A stretch of 64,000 bases of DNA from GCA-002282575 sp964519885. GTDB taxonomy: Bacteria > Pseudomonadota > Gammaproteobacteria > Thiomicrospirales > Thiomicrospiraceae. The stretch spans positions 62,001 to 126,000 of the forward strand of contig CAZFLX010000002.1 of the NCBI GenBank assembly GCA_964519885.1, given 5' to 3'. Under the pieces are notes generated by a model. It worked only from the letters and a program-made list of their open reading frames with translations. It was not told the origin of the DNA and did not search any database. Made by a program: the position numbers and the translations under genes. Positions 46,601-53,087 of this stretch are shown piece after piece (the stretch's first letter is position 1; every line of letters begins with the position of its first letter).

Positions 46601-46767
46601 CACGCATCGACCTGAGTGAGTTTATTGCCGATATGCTGGCACAGGCGCAAGCGTCCACCGCAAACATCATGAATAATGCCGTGCCAACCTTACAAACACA
46701 GACATCAACCATTACCACTAATAATGCCAGAAACAAGGTGCAGCCGAGTTTACCGATTAGGCAATAA
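43657..46767 (+). CDS. traN: Mating pair stabilisation protein TraN with inserted F5/8C-like domain
   Basis: Outer-membrane adhesin that stabilises mating pairs. Signal peptide to about residue 37; very Cys-rich throughout (for example CDEQDYNTATKTNGKLC, CESKDCGIFGCTC, RTGKCC near the end), as in F-type TraN. The central part, about residues 355-485, has NDIYRVDLSMDGVNWDTV and AKYVRVYPVTGDGSYSIAE, a discoidin/F5-8C or CBM32-like beta-sandwich. This stretch (about 44420-45165) is more AT-rich than its flanks. 1036 aa versus about 600 in F. Start 43657 gives a clean signal peptide. Confidence 0.85.
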   Translation: MLLLTDRTRKVSAILSSVWMLVLTLSPTLTAVADDAAFSAGKAAGQTGVTQSMQVFQNTNQLQNMGITGLGTQSAPSNLTTLYKGQGKNGADSIGALNQAGVQVMQASQTCASTDAACQARKSLNTNYNNAQSGISSTAAYKQRAKAIQAAQSSMDPLAILGIGIPNAGGGSVCVQSTATVPSYQTTTSCLQATFQTLHSLPVLPVTTGTLQTSPYCIDPTMTLSSNQSLCSKTVYSCPNGGTLNGTSCVINSTAITTTNTRKVNQVLQESGWGNGGDRSINTVSDIDADYTISGCGGWSGHLPPGQPITLSNAYYNGNKWSCGYKGYVNGQVVIDTGPNSVACWDSSYNCVVSRNVDEIYALPLPLSGSVPKVVDGYIPGNGTAWNDGSAYIFGGALTYSVNDSFSDINAVLISADNNDIYRVDLSMDGVNWDTVADIDPGCCWGIFQNTIGITPRKAKYVRVYPVTGDGSYSIAELQLLSYTNTQCTNGGSLSNNGCSQPTYPATSSYQTASPGCMGAPVPTGAVSNGTQLVSAMVNGQAGLTCQTTYYSCPATMNMNGMLCEDPSKPSYQNPNCKYLGKDTNTQGETYLCLNNQLDECAALDLSQCTNTNNACIFTDNVIGSNTYGQCIATQKDYSCTVPAQTTTINQCGYDPMCYNGNCFTPPGTQCEATPTGDQCTTDLSQVLVSMETARQAGTYMNPDDLKIFKGEFSRCDRRAFSVLGAGLGSKSCCNISAPDAKSNADILGSSLAQSAGFSLLKQGVSKSSQYMYDYMMSSNAFMSAGNSAWAAGLMSDSMQAAQASAADLAAKGIENFTWTPSVSVAGVTASFGGVGSGLAGTGSWVGNALNIPSTSMLNPTQLGTLGTPFGDLTFSVDPVSLGIQAAWMAWQAYNAALACDEQDYNTATKTNGKLCYSTGTWCESKDCGIFGCTCTKYRTGKCCFNSKLSRIINEQGRAQLGLDMRDCGGFSTAQIQQLDWSRIDLSEFIADMLAQAQASTANIMNNAVPTLQTQTSTITTNNARNKVQPSLPIRQ

Positions 46768-46769
46768 AA

Positions 46770-46790
46770 AAGGGGCGTAATGCCCCTTAA
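46770..46790. terminator. Terminator between traN and the lipoprotein gene
   Basis: AAGGGGC-GTAAT-GCCCCTT hairpin flanked by A and T runs; usable from both convergent genes. Confidence 0.75.
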
Positions 46791-46805
46791 AAGGATGGAT
46801 TGAGA

Positions 46806-47426
46806 TTATTTGATGAAGAATTCTGATGCAGAAAAAGGTGTGTAGTAGGAGTTGGTTTCTTTGATGTTGTTTTTGAGCCACATGGGTACTCCCGTAACAG
46901 CGACCGTCGTTTTGGTTGATTTATTAGCGTCAAGAATTTCATACCTAGTGGTGGCTAAATAATTAGTATCTCCAAACATTTTTTCTAACAAGGCTTCACC
47001 TGCAATAATGCCTACTGATGAACCAAGGCTTTGACCTGTCACCATAGAACCCACAGAGCCAATGCTTTCGCCACTTGCTCTCTTGTACTGAGAAGGCTCT
47101 ACAGCTGTGAATGAGAGTAGTTTTAGGGTGTATTTATTGGGCGAGTTGTCATCGAGCTTGATGTCTTTTTTTGCAAGGTAGCTCGCAAGATTCTCCTTAA
47201 TCACGGCAGCATCAAAGATATGTCCGCCTTTTTCAGATGCGTTGATCTCAATGTTAATAGCAACCGTGCCATCGGTTTTGATTTTGTCACGATTACTGAC
47301 AATAACTTCAGTTGTGCCGTTATTTTTAGCACCTTCATTGATGATTGACGGCGTTCCTGCACACCCCGTCAGTACCGCCATTGCACCAACGACTAAACCC
47401 ATTTTTACCATGCTTGAAACGCTCAT
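46806..47426 (-). CDS. Outer-membrane-type lipoprotein, possible exclusion/surface factor
   Basis: 206-aa lipoprotein with signal and lipobox VLTGC (about residue 22). A Gly-rich hydrophobic stretch, SVGSMVTGQSLGSSVGIIAG (about 123-142), resembles glycine-zipper membrane segments such as those in TraT-type surface-exclusion lipoproteins; overall similarity to TraT is not clear. It stands next to traN in reverse orientation. Function uncertain. Confidence 0.7.
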   Translation of the reverse strand: MSVSSMVKMGLVVGAMAVLTGCAGTPSIINEGAKNNGTTEVIVSNRDKIKTDGTVAINIEINASEKGGHIFDAAVIKENLASYLAKKDIKLDDNSPNKYTLKLLSFTAVEPSQYKRASGESIGSVGSMVTGQSLGSSVGIIAGEALLEKMFGDTNYLATTRYEILDANKSTKTTVAVTGVPMWLKNNIKETNSYYTPFSASEFFIK

Positions 47427-47528
47427 AATTTAATGCTCCAGTTTGTTTAAATGTTGGTAAAATTATAACACCTCTTGTTGACAAGTCAACACGGTTAGAG
47501 CAATAATGCATTAAAAGTTGGGAAAATA

Positions 47529-47741
47529 ATGAGTAAGCTAAACACAAACACTGAGGCAAGAAAAGAAACTTTTCGTCGATCGCAACAGAAAAAGCGTGAG
47601 CGATTGACGAAGGCGGGTAAAGTGGCGTTAAGTACCTATGTGAGCGAAGAAACCATGCGCAAGATCGAACAAGTGCGTGATGAACATGGATTGGCTACTA
47701 AAGGTGATGCGGTAGATTGGTTGCTAACTGATACGAAATGA
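47529..47741 (+). CDS. Ribbon-helix-helix-like small DNA-binding protein
   Basis: 70 aa. Basic N-terminus (RRSQQKKRERLTKAGK), then ALSTYVSEETMRKIEQV and GLATKGDAVDWLL, matching the strand-helix-helix pattern of CopG/Arc regulators. Divergent from the lipoprotein gene, which it might regulate (inference). Confidence 0.7.
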   Translation: MSKLNTNTEARKETFRRSQQKKRERLTKAGKVALSTYVSEETMRKIEQVRDEHGLATKGDAVDWLLTDTK

Positions 47742-47806
47742 TCATATTGTTAAAAAAGAGGATGGACTATGTTTTACAAAAAATATGTTTTTAGTGGCGT
47801 TTTGGT

Positions 47807-48157
47807 ATGATTAACCGCGCTGTTGTGATTGTTCAGTGCCTAGAGCCTGCGCTTGAGTGGATCAAAAGCGTTGATCCAGATCCAGCATTTAAAAATCAAA
47901 TAACGCTTGCAGAGATTAATGAAGATACCTCAGCATTCTTAATCAGTGAACGAAGTGTTGAAACACCACAAGCATTCGAGCGATGGGTTAAAGCGAACTA
48001 CAAACCCTTGTTTGAGGACTTTTTAGAAAGCTGGTACACGAAGGAAGAAATGTGGCCTAAAAAGCGAACCTATGCCCTATTCAAACAGTGGTTTCAACTG
48101 AAATACCACAGCATTGTTGAAGATACGCTCGATGAACCGATTGTGAATGAGGATTAG
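47807..48157 (+). CDS. Hypothetical protein, C-terminus duplicated downstream
   Basis: 116-aa soluble acidic protein of unknown family (KRTYALFKQWFQLKYHSIVED). Its last codons, DTLDEPIVNED, are repeated as DTLNEPIVNED at 49579-49614 after the Fic gene, so a gene with this tail has been duplicated or split by insertion. Confidence 0.6.
   Translation: MINRAVVIVQCLEPALEWIKSVDPDPAFKNQITLAEINEDTSAFLISERSVETPQAFERWVKANYKPLFEDFLESWYTKEEMWPKKRTYALFKQWFQLKYHSIVEDTLDEPIVNED
48134..48156 (+). repeat. 23-bp direct repeat, left copy
   Basis: Identical 23 bp (starts GAACCGATTG) at 48134-48156 and 49591-49613, flanking the Fic gene; similarity extends about 15 bp further upstream. Confidence 0.85.
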
Positions 48158-48368
48158 CGGTTTTCCGGTTTGTATAACCGGTGTTAGATGCAGTGGTGCG
48201 TGGTCTGGTTAGATGATCAGACCTTGTTGGCAATAAAAATGCAAAAATATATGCAAAAGAAGTCAGAATAGCAGACAATGGTCGCTCGGTAACTTTCTGA
48301 TTAATAAGATGGTTGGTCTCTCAATTAATCTGCAATAAAATTTGCAAACTAAAGGTGGTATAAGTACC

Positions 48369-49550
48369 ATGATTCAAGGCGTTTCAGCGTTAGAGCCACT
48401 ATTGCCAGATCAGATACCCGCTGATATCTTAGCGATGGCAGATCAAATGCCGTTTTTACTTGGGCGGTTATCTGGTTCTTTAGCAAAAGAAACAGCATTA
48501 GCAATCGGCAATCTGCTCAAAGTCACCAATACCTACTACAGCAATCTCATTGAAGGACAATTTACTGAACCGTTAACCTTAAATCCAAATACGCCTAAGC
48601 GTTCACGTAAAGAGTTAACAGAGTTGGCGGTTGTTCATATGATGGCTCAAGATGCGCTAGAAAGGGCATTGCGTCAGCATAAGGATTTGGCGTGGGAACA
48701 GCTTTTTTCTGCGGGTTTCTTAAAACGAGTCCATGCGCGATTATTTGAAAGCGCGGACAGCACTTTGTTACAACTCGCTGATGGCTCAACAATGCAGCCG
48801 GGCGTCCTACGTTATGAAGAGAAGCGTGACGTGAAAGTGGGAATGCACGAAGCACCTAGTTGGCAAGATGTGTTACCCATGATCGAAAGAATGCAAAAGG
48901 TTTATGGTGGCAGTGAGGATCCAAGAAGAAAGTTATTGGCGACAATCGCCTATCATCACAGACTTTCTTGGGTTCACCCTTTCCCTGATGGGAATGGACG
49001 ATTATTGCGCATGGTGACGCATTTACAGCTGTACAAACTCGGGCTTGCTTCTCCGCTATGGTCGTTATCAAGAGGCATCGCAAGGCAACATGAGCAATAC
49101 TATCAAGCATTGTCAGCGGCAGATCAATCACGACTAGGTGATTTTGATGGACGTGGGCAACTCAGCCAAAAAGGGTTGTTTGATTTTATGCGATTTATGC
49201 TAACAGTCTCGTTAGATCAGATTCACTATATGACACAATGCCTTGATCCAAATTATTTGAGAGATCGAATTGATCGTGCCTTCAAAACAGATGAAAAAAT
49301 AATCGCTGCGGGTATTAAGCCTGATTCTGCAAAGGCAATTCATATTTTGTTAAGTTTAGGTCGTGTATCAAGAAGTGACTTCAAGACATTTACGGGATTA
49401 GGGGATCGGTATGCGATAGCTCAGCTGGCTAAACTAATTGATATCGGTCTCGTTGAAAGCAAAACGCCTAAAGCGAGGGAAGTGTATCCTGGTATGCCAG
49501 TGTGGTTTGCACAATTAATTTTCCCTGATTTGCATAGGCGATTTTCTTGA
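48369..49550 (+). CDS. Fic-family protein (putative AMPylator) with class II inhibitory helix
   Basis: 393-aa Fic-domain protein that transfers AMP or a related group to a target. The active-site motif HPFPDGNGRLLR starts near residue 203. The N-terminal SNLIEG (about residues 58-63) fits the (S/T)xxxE(G/N) autoinhibitory motif of class II Fic enzymes. A C-terminal winged-helix part (GRVSRSDFKTFTGLGDRYAI) is usual in this group. The start at 48369 follows AAAGGTGG; a TTG start 27 nt earlier is possible. Confidence 0.9.
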   Translation: MIQGVSALEPLLPDQIPADILAMADQMPFLLGRLSGSLAKETALAIGNLLKVTNTYYSNLIEGQFTEPLTLNPNTPKRSRKELTELAVVHMMAQDALERALRQHKDLAWEQLFSAGFLKRVHARLFESADSTLLQLADGSTMQPGVLRYEEKRDVKVGMHEAPSWQDVLPMIERMQKVYGGSEDPRRKLLATIAYHHRLSWVHPFPDGNGRLLRMVTHLQLYKLGLASPLWSLSRGIARQHEQYYQALSAADQSRLGDFDGRGQLSQKGLFDFMRFMLTVSLDQIHYMTQCLDPNYLRDRIDRAFKTDEKIIAAGIKPDSAKAIHILLSLGRVSRSDFKTFTGLGDRYAIAQLAKLIDIGLVESKTPKAREVYPGMPVWFAQLIFPDLHRRFS

Positions 49551-49578
49551 TTAAATAACCTATTGACGCGAGTGGGGA

Positions 49579-49614
49579 GACACGCTAAACGAACCGATTG
49601 TGAATGAGGATTAA
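49579..49614 (+). pseudogene. Remnant tail of a gene like 47807-48157
   Basis: In-frame DTLNEPIVNED and stop, almost identical to the end of the hypothetical gene before the Fic gene; no start or body remains. The 23-bp repeat (49591-49613) is part of it. Confidence 0.7.
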
Positions 49615-49647
49615 GCGCACCTTTAAAGCCGCTTAAGTCAAACTGAC

Positions 49648-49666
49648 CTCCTTTTACCTAAAGGAG
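49648..49666 (+). promoter_or_regulatory. Hairpin covering the recombinase ribosome binding site
   Basis: CTCCTTT (49648-49654) and AAAGGAG (49660-49666) form a 7-bp stem with a 5-nt loop. The second arm is the Shine-Dalgarno sequence, 6 nt before the ATG at 49673, so translation is probably limited by this fold. Confidence 0.7.
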
Positions 49667-49672
49667 CGTATC

Positions 49673-50617
49673 ATGTTTGACTTTTCGCAAACCACCATAT
49701 CACCAGCCATTGTTTACCAAATGTCGCTATCGGCGACCGCATCCAAAGTATGTGCTAAGTCATTATTGACCAATGTTGCTAGGTTGTATGACAAAAGCCT
49801 AGAAGAATTTGAATGGGAGAAGATAACGCCGCTGTGGGTGCTTCATACCATGACGCTACTTGAGCAACGTCAACTTAATTTTGCAACGATTAATGCTTAC
49901 TTGTCGATGATAAAAGGCGTTGCACGCGAAGCGTGGCGAATGGATAAAATGAATGGTGATATCTATGCCAAAATCAAAGATATTCCCGCTCGACGAGGCT
50001 TCCGATTGCCAGCAGGTCGGGTGGTGACTGAACAAGAAATTAATTTGATGCTTGAACAGTGCCATGCGGACAAAACGCTTAATGGTGATCGGGATGCCTT
50101 AATTTTGTCGATTGGTTTTTATATGGGACTCAGAATCAGCGAAATAGGCGGCATCAAAATGCAACACATCGATGTGGCACAAAAACAAATTCGAATTATT
50201 GGCAAAGGTAACAAAGAACGTCGTCTTCCCATTCCCCGTGTTGTGATGACCTATATGGAAAACTGGCTCAGGATTAGACGAGATCAAATAAGATCCTATT
50301 GCTTAACAGGAGATTACTTGTTTGGAAGTATGAGTCCTGGCAGAATAAGAAAGCTTACTGACCTTAATGGTATCAGCGCATCAACCATTGATAAACGCTT
50401 TAGAGCTATCTGGCAAGCCTCTGAAGAACTTAACTACTACGCATGTCCAAAACCGCACGATATGCGACGTACGGCATTGACGCGCTGGATGGATAAAAAT
50501 GGCGATGTTCGTGTTGCTCAGGCGTTGGCTGGGCATAGCAATATTCAGACAACCATATCCTACTCACGCAGTGACCTCTATCAACGGATGGCACATACCA
50601 TTGAACTAACAGACTAG
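49673..50617 (+). CDS. Tyrosine recombinase / site-specific integrase
   Basis: 314-aa phage-integrase-family enzyme. N-terminal SAM-like core-binding domain (about residues 10-100). The catalytic set is Arg in YMGLRISEIGG (about 154), Lys in GKGNKERRLP, HDMRR (about 262-265), His in LAGHSN (about 287) and the nucleophile Tyr in TTISYSR (about 296). It lacks the extra helix insert of integron integrases as far as I can tell. Its position inside the element rather than at an end makes its target unclear. Confidence 0.9.
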   Translation: MFDFSQTTISPAIVYQMSLSATASKVCAKSLLTNVARLYDKSLEEFEWEKITPLWVLHTMTLLEQRQLNFATINAYLSMIKGVAREAWRMDKMNGDIYAKIKDIPARRGFRLPAGRVVTEQEINLMLEQCHADKTLNGDRDALILSIGFYMGLRISEIGGIKMQHIDVAQKQIRIIGKGNKERRLPIPRVVMTYMENWLRIRRDQIRSYCLTGDYLFGSMSPGRIRKLTDLNGISASTIDKRFRAIWQASEELNYYACPKPHDMRRTALTRWMDKNGDVRVAQALAGHSNIQTTISYSRSDLYQRMAHTIELTD

Positions 50618-50968
50618 CAGAAAGTGGTTGACGGGCAGGTGGCGATTTGCTAAATTAAAACCAACTGCCCTTCAGAAGGCGCTTCTTTGGTAACAAAGAT
50701 TCATCAAATTTCTCGGTGCAACTGGTCTCATCACGTAGCTCTGCATGACTTAGTACCCATGTAAAGGCCTTAAACGTGACCACGTAGTTTAAGTTTTTAG
50801 CACGCAGGTGCTTTTTCAATCGATTGCCACTGGTAAGGGCTTTTTACATCCTGTAGAAATACTAAACCAAGCGCATTTTCAAAAACATGCTTTAATCGGC
50901 AGGTATTTTTTTATCCAAAAACAGCAATATTACACAAGTTGGCTTCATAAGTCGCTTTGAGTAATTTT
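50618..50968. other. Gene-free stretch after the recombinase
   Basis: No coding potential seen. It contains a 7-bp inverted repeat CTTAAAC/GTTTAAG (about 50769-50794), a GCAC-GCAG-GTGC hairpin followed by TTTTT (about 50809-50817), and a GAAGCGC-type small hairpin near 50676-50686. The first hairpins may be recombinase sites or a terminator. Confidence 0.4.
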
Positions 50969-51080
50969 GTTGCATCGTCCCTGTGAGCAACAGACCCTTT
51001 CGGGTGGGACTTATTTCTTAACAGCCGTTTTCTAGACGGCACATTTCAATCAGGCAAACCAACGATGAGTTGTTGTTGCC
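50969..51080 (+). ncRNA. Repeated structured element, copy 1
   Basis: About 112 nt with long-range pairs CATCGT/ACGATG and GTCCC/GGGAC, inner hairpin ACCC-TTTC-GGGT and hairpin GCCGT-TTTCT-AGACGGC. Near-identical copy at 53644-53755 and a diverged copy at 60085-60190 in which the hairpin sequences change but still pair. Each copy directly precedes a switch-like leader. Confidence 0.65.
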
Positions 51081-51094
51081 ATCTTTTTTAACAA

Positions 51095-51148
51095 CCCTCT
51101 GGGAACTTCACCCAGCAGGGCGGTAGTTCCCTTTTTTGGAGAACTATC
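51095..51148 (+). promoter_or_regulatory. Switch-like leader 1 (GGTAGTTC / GAACTATC)
   Basis: Hairpin CCCT-C-TGGG...CCCAG-C-AGGG (51095-51120), then Y = GGTAGTTC (51122-51129), a T-run, and Z = GAACTATC (51141-51148) touching the ATG. Y pairs fully with Z, with one G-T. Y also pairs with GGGAACT of the hairpin arm. Confidence 0.75.
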
Positions 51149-51280
51149 ATGAATTTAATTGCTTATGCTTTTTTCGTTTTTTCTTCTTCGGCAAAACAAC
51201 AGCCAAGAAAGAAGTGTTGTGTTAAGATCATTCGCAGCAGTGCGAATAAGTTGGGTTCAGTTCAAGTTAAACTGACTTAA
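51149..51280 (+). CDS. Very small protein, hydrophobic N-terminus
   Basis: 43 aa, first gene after leader 1. A hydrophobic start (NLIAYAFFVFSSS) is followed by a basic tail (KQQPRKKCCVKIIRSSANK). It may be a real small protein or a leader peptide, supported mainly by its position after the structured leader. Confidence 0.5.
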   Translation: MNLIAYAFFVFSSSAKQQPRKKCCVKIIRSSANKLGSVQVKLT

Positions 51281-51293
51281 CTTGGTGCTTCTT

Positions 51294-51572
51294 ATGATTT
51301 TAGAAGCTGTTGTTGCTTGGTCTGTTGTTCTTATCCCAATATTAAGCATTGCGATACTTGTTTTATTTTTACAGGTAAATGATAGTGTTTTTGCATGGTT
51401 GATTGATAAGATCGCAGATGTTGTTTTTAAGGCTGGAGTTACCTATGTTGGTGGTTCCATTTTGGCTGCTTTTATGTACGGATTGTCGATTAAGATCATG
51501 CTAATACAGGTAGTATTAGGGTTGGTTTTGATAACTATTGGCATAGCAATTAAGTATATTCAGGAGAAATAG
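51294..51572 (+). CDS. Small membrane protein (mini-operon type), two or three spans
   Basis: 92 aa, almost wholly hydrophobic (LEAVVAWSVVLIPILSIAIL; AGVTYVGGSILAAFMYGLSI; LIQVVLGLVLITIGIAI) with short basic ends. It belongs to the group of roughly 60-100 aa membrane proteins that are each followed by a tiny single-span protein in this element. The start at 51294 is preferred to TTG at 51282. Confidence 0.65.
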   Translation: MILEAVVAWSVVLIPILSIAILVLFLQVNDSVFAWLIDKIADVVFKAGVTYVGGSILAAFMYGLSIKIMLIQVVLGLVLITIGIAIKYIQEK

Positions 51573-51573
51573 C

Positions 51574-51699
51574 ATGAGTGAGTATGCGCTACTAATCCCT
51601 GGTTTGTTTTTACTTTTTTTGGGTTTTTTGGCAATTGGAGCAATTCTTTTAAGGAAGAAGCTTCACGCTAATGATCATGCCAATCACAAAAGAGCGTAA
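51574..51699 (+). CDS. Tiny single-span membrane protein
   Basis: 41 aa: MSEYALLIPGLFLLFLGFLA plus a basic, His-rich tail. CAGGAGAAAT 4 nt before the ATG is a strong ribosome binding site, and the start is 1 nt after the previous stop, so translation is likely. Confidence 0.65.
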   Translation: MSEYALLIPGLFLLFLGFLAIGAILLRKKLHANDHANHKRA

Positions 51700-51702
51700 C
51701 AT

Positions 51703-51822
51703 ATGACCATATTAGGTATGAACGAAGGTGATTCGGCCTTGTTCATTATTTTGGCCGTTTTTTATTTTTTAGCGTTGGCTTTACTTTTTTTCACCAGAAA
51801 GAAAAAAACTAGCGCATCTTAA
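51703..51822 (+). CDS. Tiny single-span membrane protein
   Basis: 39 aa: a short polar N-terminus (MTILGMNEGDS), one hydrophobic span (ALFIILAVFYFLALALLFF), then TRKKKTSAS. It starts 3 nt after the previous stop. Confidence 0.55.
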   Translation: MTILGMNEGDSALFIILAVFYFLALALLFFTRKKKTSAS

Positions 51823-51844
51823 CTAGCCTAGCTAGTATTCATAA

Positions 51845-51913
51845 CCCCATCGGGACACTGATCCCGACGGGAGATAGTTGTCCCGTCATTATCTAATGTT
51901 CAGGAGAACTATC
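51845..51913 (+). promoter_or_regulatory. Switch-like leader 2 (GATAGTT / AACTATC) of the DUF3577 gene
   Basis: Hairpin CCCATCGGGA...TCCCGACGGG, Y = GATAGTT (51873-51879), Z = AACTATC (51907-51913) directly before the ATG, with AGGAG in between. The alternative pair GGGACA/TGTCCC joins the hairpin arm to the sequence after Y. Confidence 0.8.
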
Positions 51914-52345
51914 ATGACTACAACTACTAATCAATCAAACTATTTCAACCTTGTTGCTCGTGGCGTAGGATACGTTGGTCGTATTCGTAAAGTCGATGGT
52001 GGAAAAGGTCGTAATGCCTTTACCTACAATGCCATCAGCGTCAATGCGATGCATGGCGATGGAACTGCACCAGAGTACACACGCTTCGAACTTGAGCCTA
52101 AGTCGGCACAAGCGAAGGCTGTTGTCGATTACTTGATGTCTCAAAACATTAAGGATAAAAAAGTGCTGATCACTTTTGAAGCGGGAGATCTGATGCCATA
52201 TCACTTTGAATACAATGGCAAAGAATATGACGCAATAAAAGCTCGCCTCATTAAAGTTGCAAGCTTGAAGATCGACGGTGAGTCAGTGGACGTAAATGCA
52301 ATTTACAACATTGAATCAGCACCCAATTGGCGACAAGCGGCATAA
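51914..52345 (+). CDS. DUF3577 / STY4534-type ICE replication protein
   Basis: 143-aa protein of the DUF3577 family (STY4534-like), found in many integrating elements. Typical segments are YFNLVARGVGYVGRIRKVDG, NAFTYNAISVNAMHG and LIKVASLKIDGESVDVNAIY. Its biochemical role is not settled; it is predicted to take part in element replication. An in-frame extension upstream (SRHYLMFRRTI) runs through the leader and is not the likely start. Confidence 0.85.
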   Translation: MTTTTNQSNYFNLVARGVGYVGRIRKVDGGKGRNAFTYNAISVNAMHGDGTAPEYTRFELEPKSAQAKAVVDYLMSQNIKDKKVLITFEAGDLMPYHFEYNGKEYDAIKARLIKVASLKIDGESVDVNAIYNIESAPNWRQAA

Positions 52346-52394
52346 AGTTTTTTTACCGCCATTGCTCCTGTAAGGCTGGAGCCTATTGTTAACT

Positions 52395-52465
52395 GACTGC
52401 TAACTTCTCATTAGCAGTCCTCGTATCTATTAGGACGTTAAGTCGTATTCGTGACCACGATACGA
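52395..52465 (+). promoter_or_regulatory. Two strong hairpins between DUF3577 and SSB genes
   Basis: GACTGCTAA/TTAGCAGTC (52395-52419, 9-bp perfect stem) and TCGTA-T-TCGTG/CACGA-TACGA (about 52442-52464, 10 bp with one bulge). Neither is followed by a T-run, so they are not simple terminators. Confidence 0.5.
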
Positions 52466-52528
52466 TTTGGTGTCTTTTGTCAAAACAGTGAGACAGGCGA
52501 CACTCAGTGGCTTGTTTCACACCTTTCA

Positions 52529-52598
52529 CCCTATCGGGACAACTTATCCCGATGGGAGATAGTTGTCCCTTCATTATTTAATGTTCAGGAGAACTATC
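52529..52598 (+). promoter_or_regulatory. Switch-like leader 3 (GATAGTT / AACTATC) of the SSB gene
   Basis: Hairpin CCCTATCGGGA...TCCCGATGGG, Y = GATAGTT (52558-52564), Z = AACTATC (52592-52598) before the ATG. The alternative pair GGGACAA/TTGTCCC is 7 bp. Nearly the same sequence as leader 2. Confidence 0.8.
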
Positions 52599-53072
52599 AT
52601 GCGTGGATTAAATCAAGTTCAAATTATCGGTACATTAGGTCGCGATCCAGAAGTACGTTATACGTCTGCTGGTGCTGCTATTGCTACGTTGAACATTGCG
52701 ACAAGTGAGCAATGGATGGACAAAGCAACAGGTAAAAAACAAGAGCGTACAGAATGGCACCGTGTCGTTATTTTTGGCAAGTTGGCTGAAATTGCTGGGC
52801 AGTATCTTACTAAGGGTAGCCAAGTGTTTATCCAAGGCAAGTTGCAGACTCGCAAGTGGCAGGATCAGTCTGGCCAAGATCGCTATTCCACGGAAGTCGT
52901 GGTTGACGCGAATGGCCAGATGCAGATGCTAGGCGGTGGAAATCGCAAATCGACTGATACCACTTCAAGTACAGCTCAGCCTGCAGATGCAGATTGGCCT
53001 GATGATTGGGATGTTCCCATGACTCAGAACGATCCTCGTCTCTATGGTGATGATGCGGATATTCCGTATTAA
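52599..53072 (+). CDS. ssb: Single-stranded DNA-binding protein, canonical
   Basis: 157-aa SSB with full OB fold (NQVQIIGTLGRDPEVRYT, EWHRVVIFGKLAEIAGQYL, GSQVFIQGKLQTRKWQDQSG). The acidic tail ending DDADIPY recruits host replication partners. The start at 52599 gives the standard N-terminus. It is the second SSB of the element and is close to chromosomal SSBs, unlike the divergent one at 35950. Confidence 0.95.
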   Translation: MRGLNQVQIIGTLGRDPEVRYTSAGAAIATLNIATSEQWMDKATGKKQERTEWHRVVIFGKLAEIAGQYLTKGSQVFIQGKLQTRKWQDQSGQDRYSTEVVVDANGQMQMLGGGNRKSTDTTSSTAQPADADWPDDWDVPMTQNDPRLYGDDADIPY

Positions 53073-53087
53073 TTCATCGAGCCAAAC

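Noticed and set aside
50618..50968. Prophage or insertion sequence remnant after the recombinase
   Set aside because: No transposase or phage structural fragments and no terminal inverted repeats were visible.
51878..51913. Longer N-terminus of the DUF3577 protein (SRHYLMFRRTI extension) and the similar one of the SSB at 52563
   Set aside because: Both frames simply run through the nearly identical leader; the start codon directly after Z gives the family's normal N-terminus.
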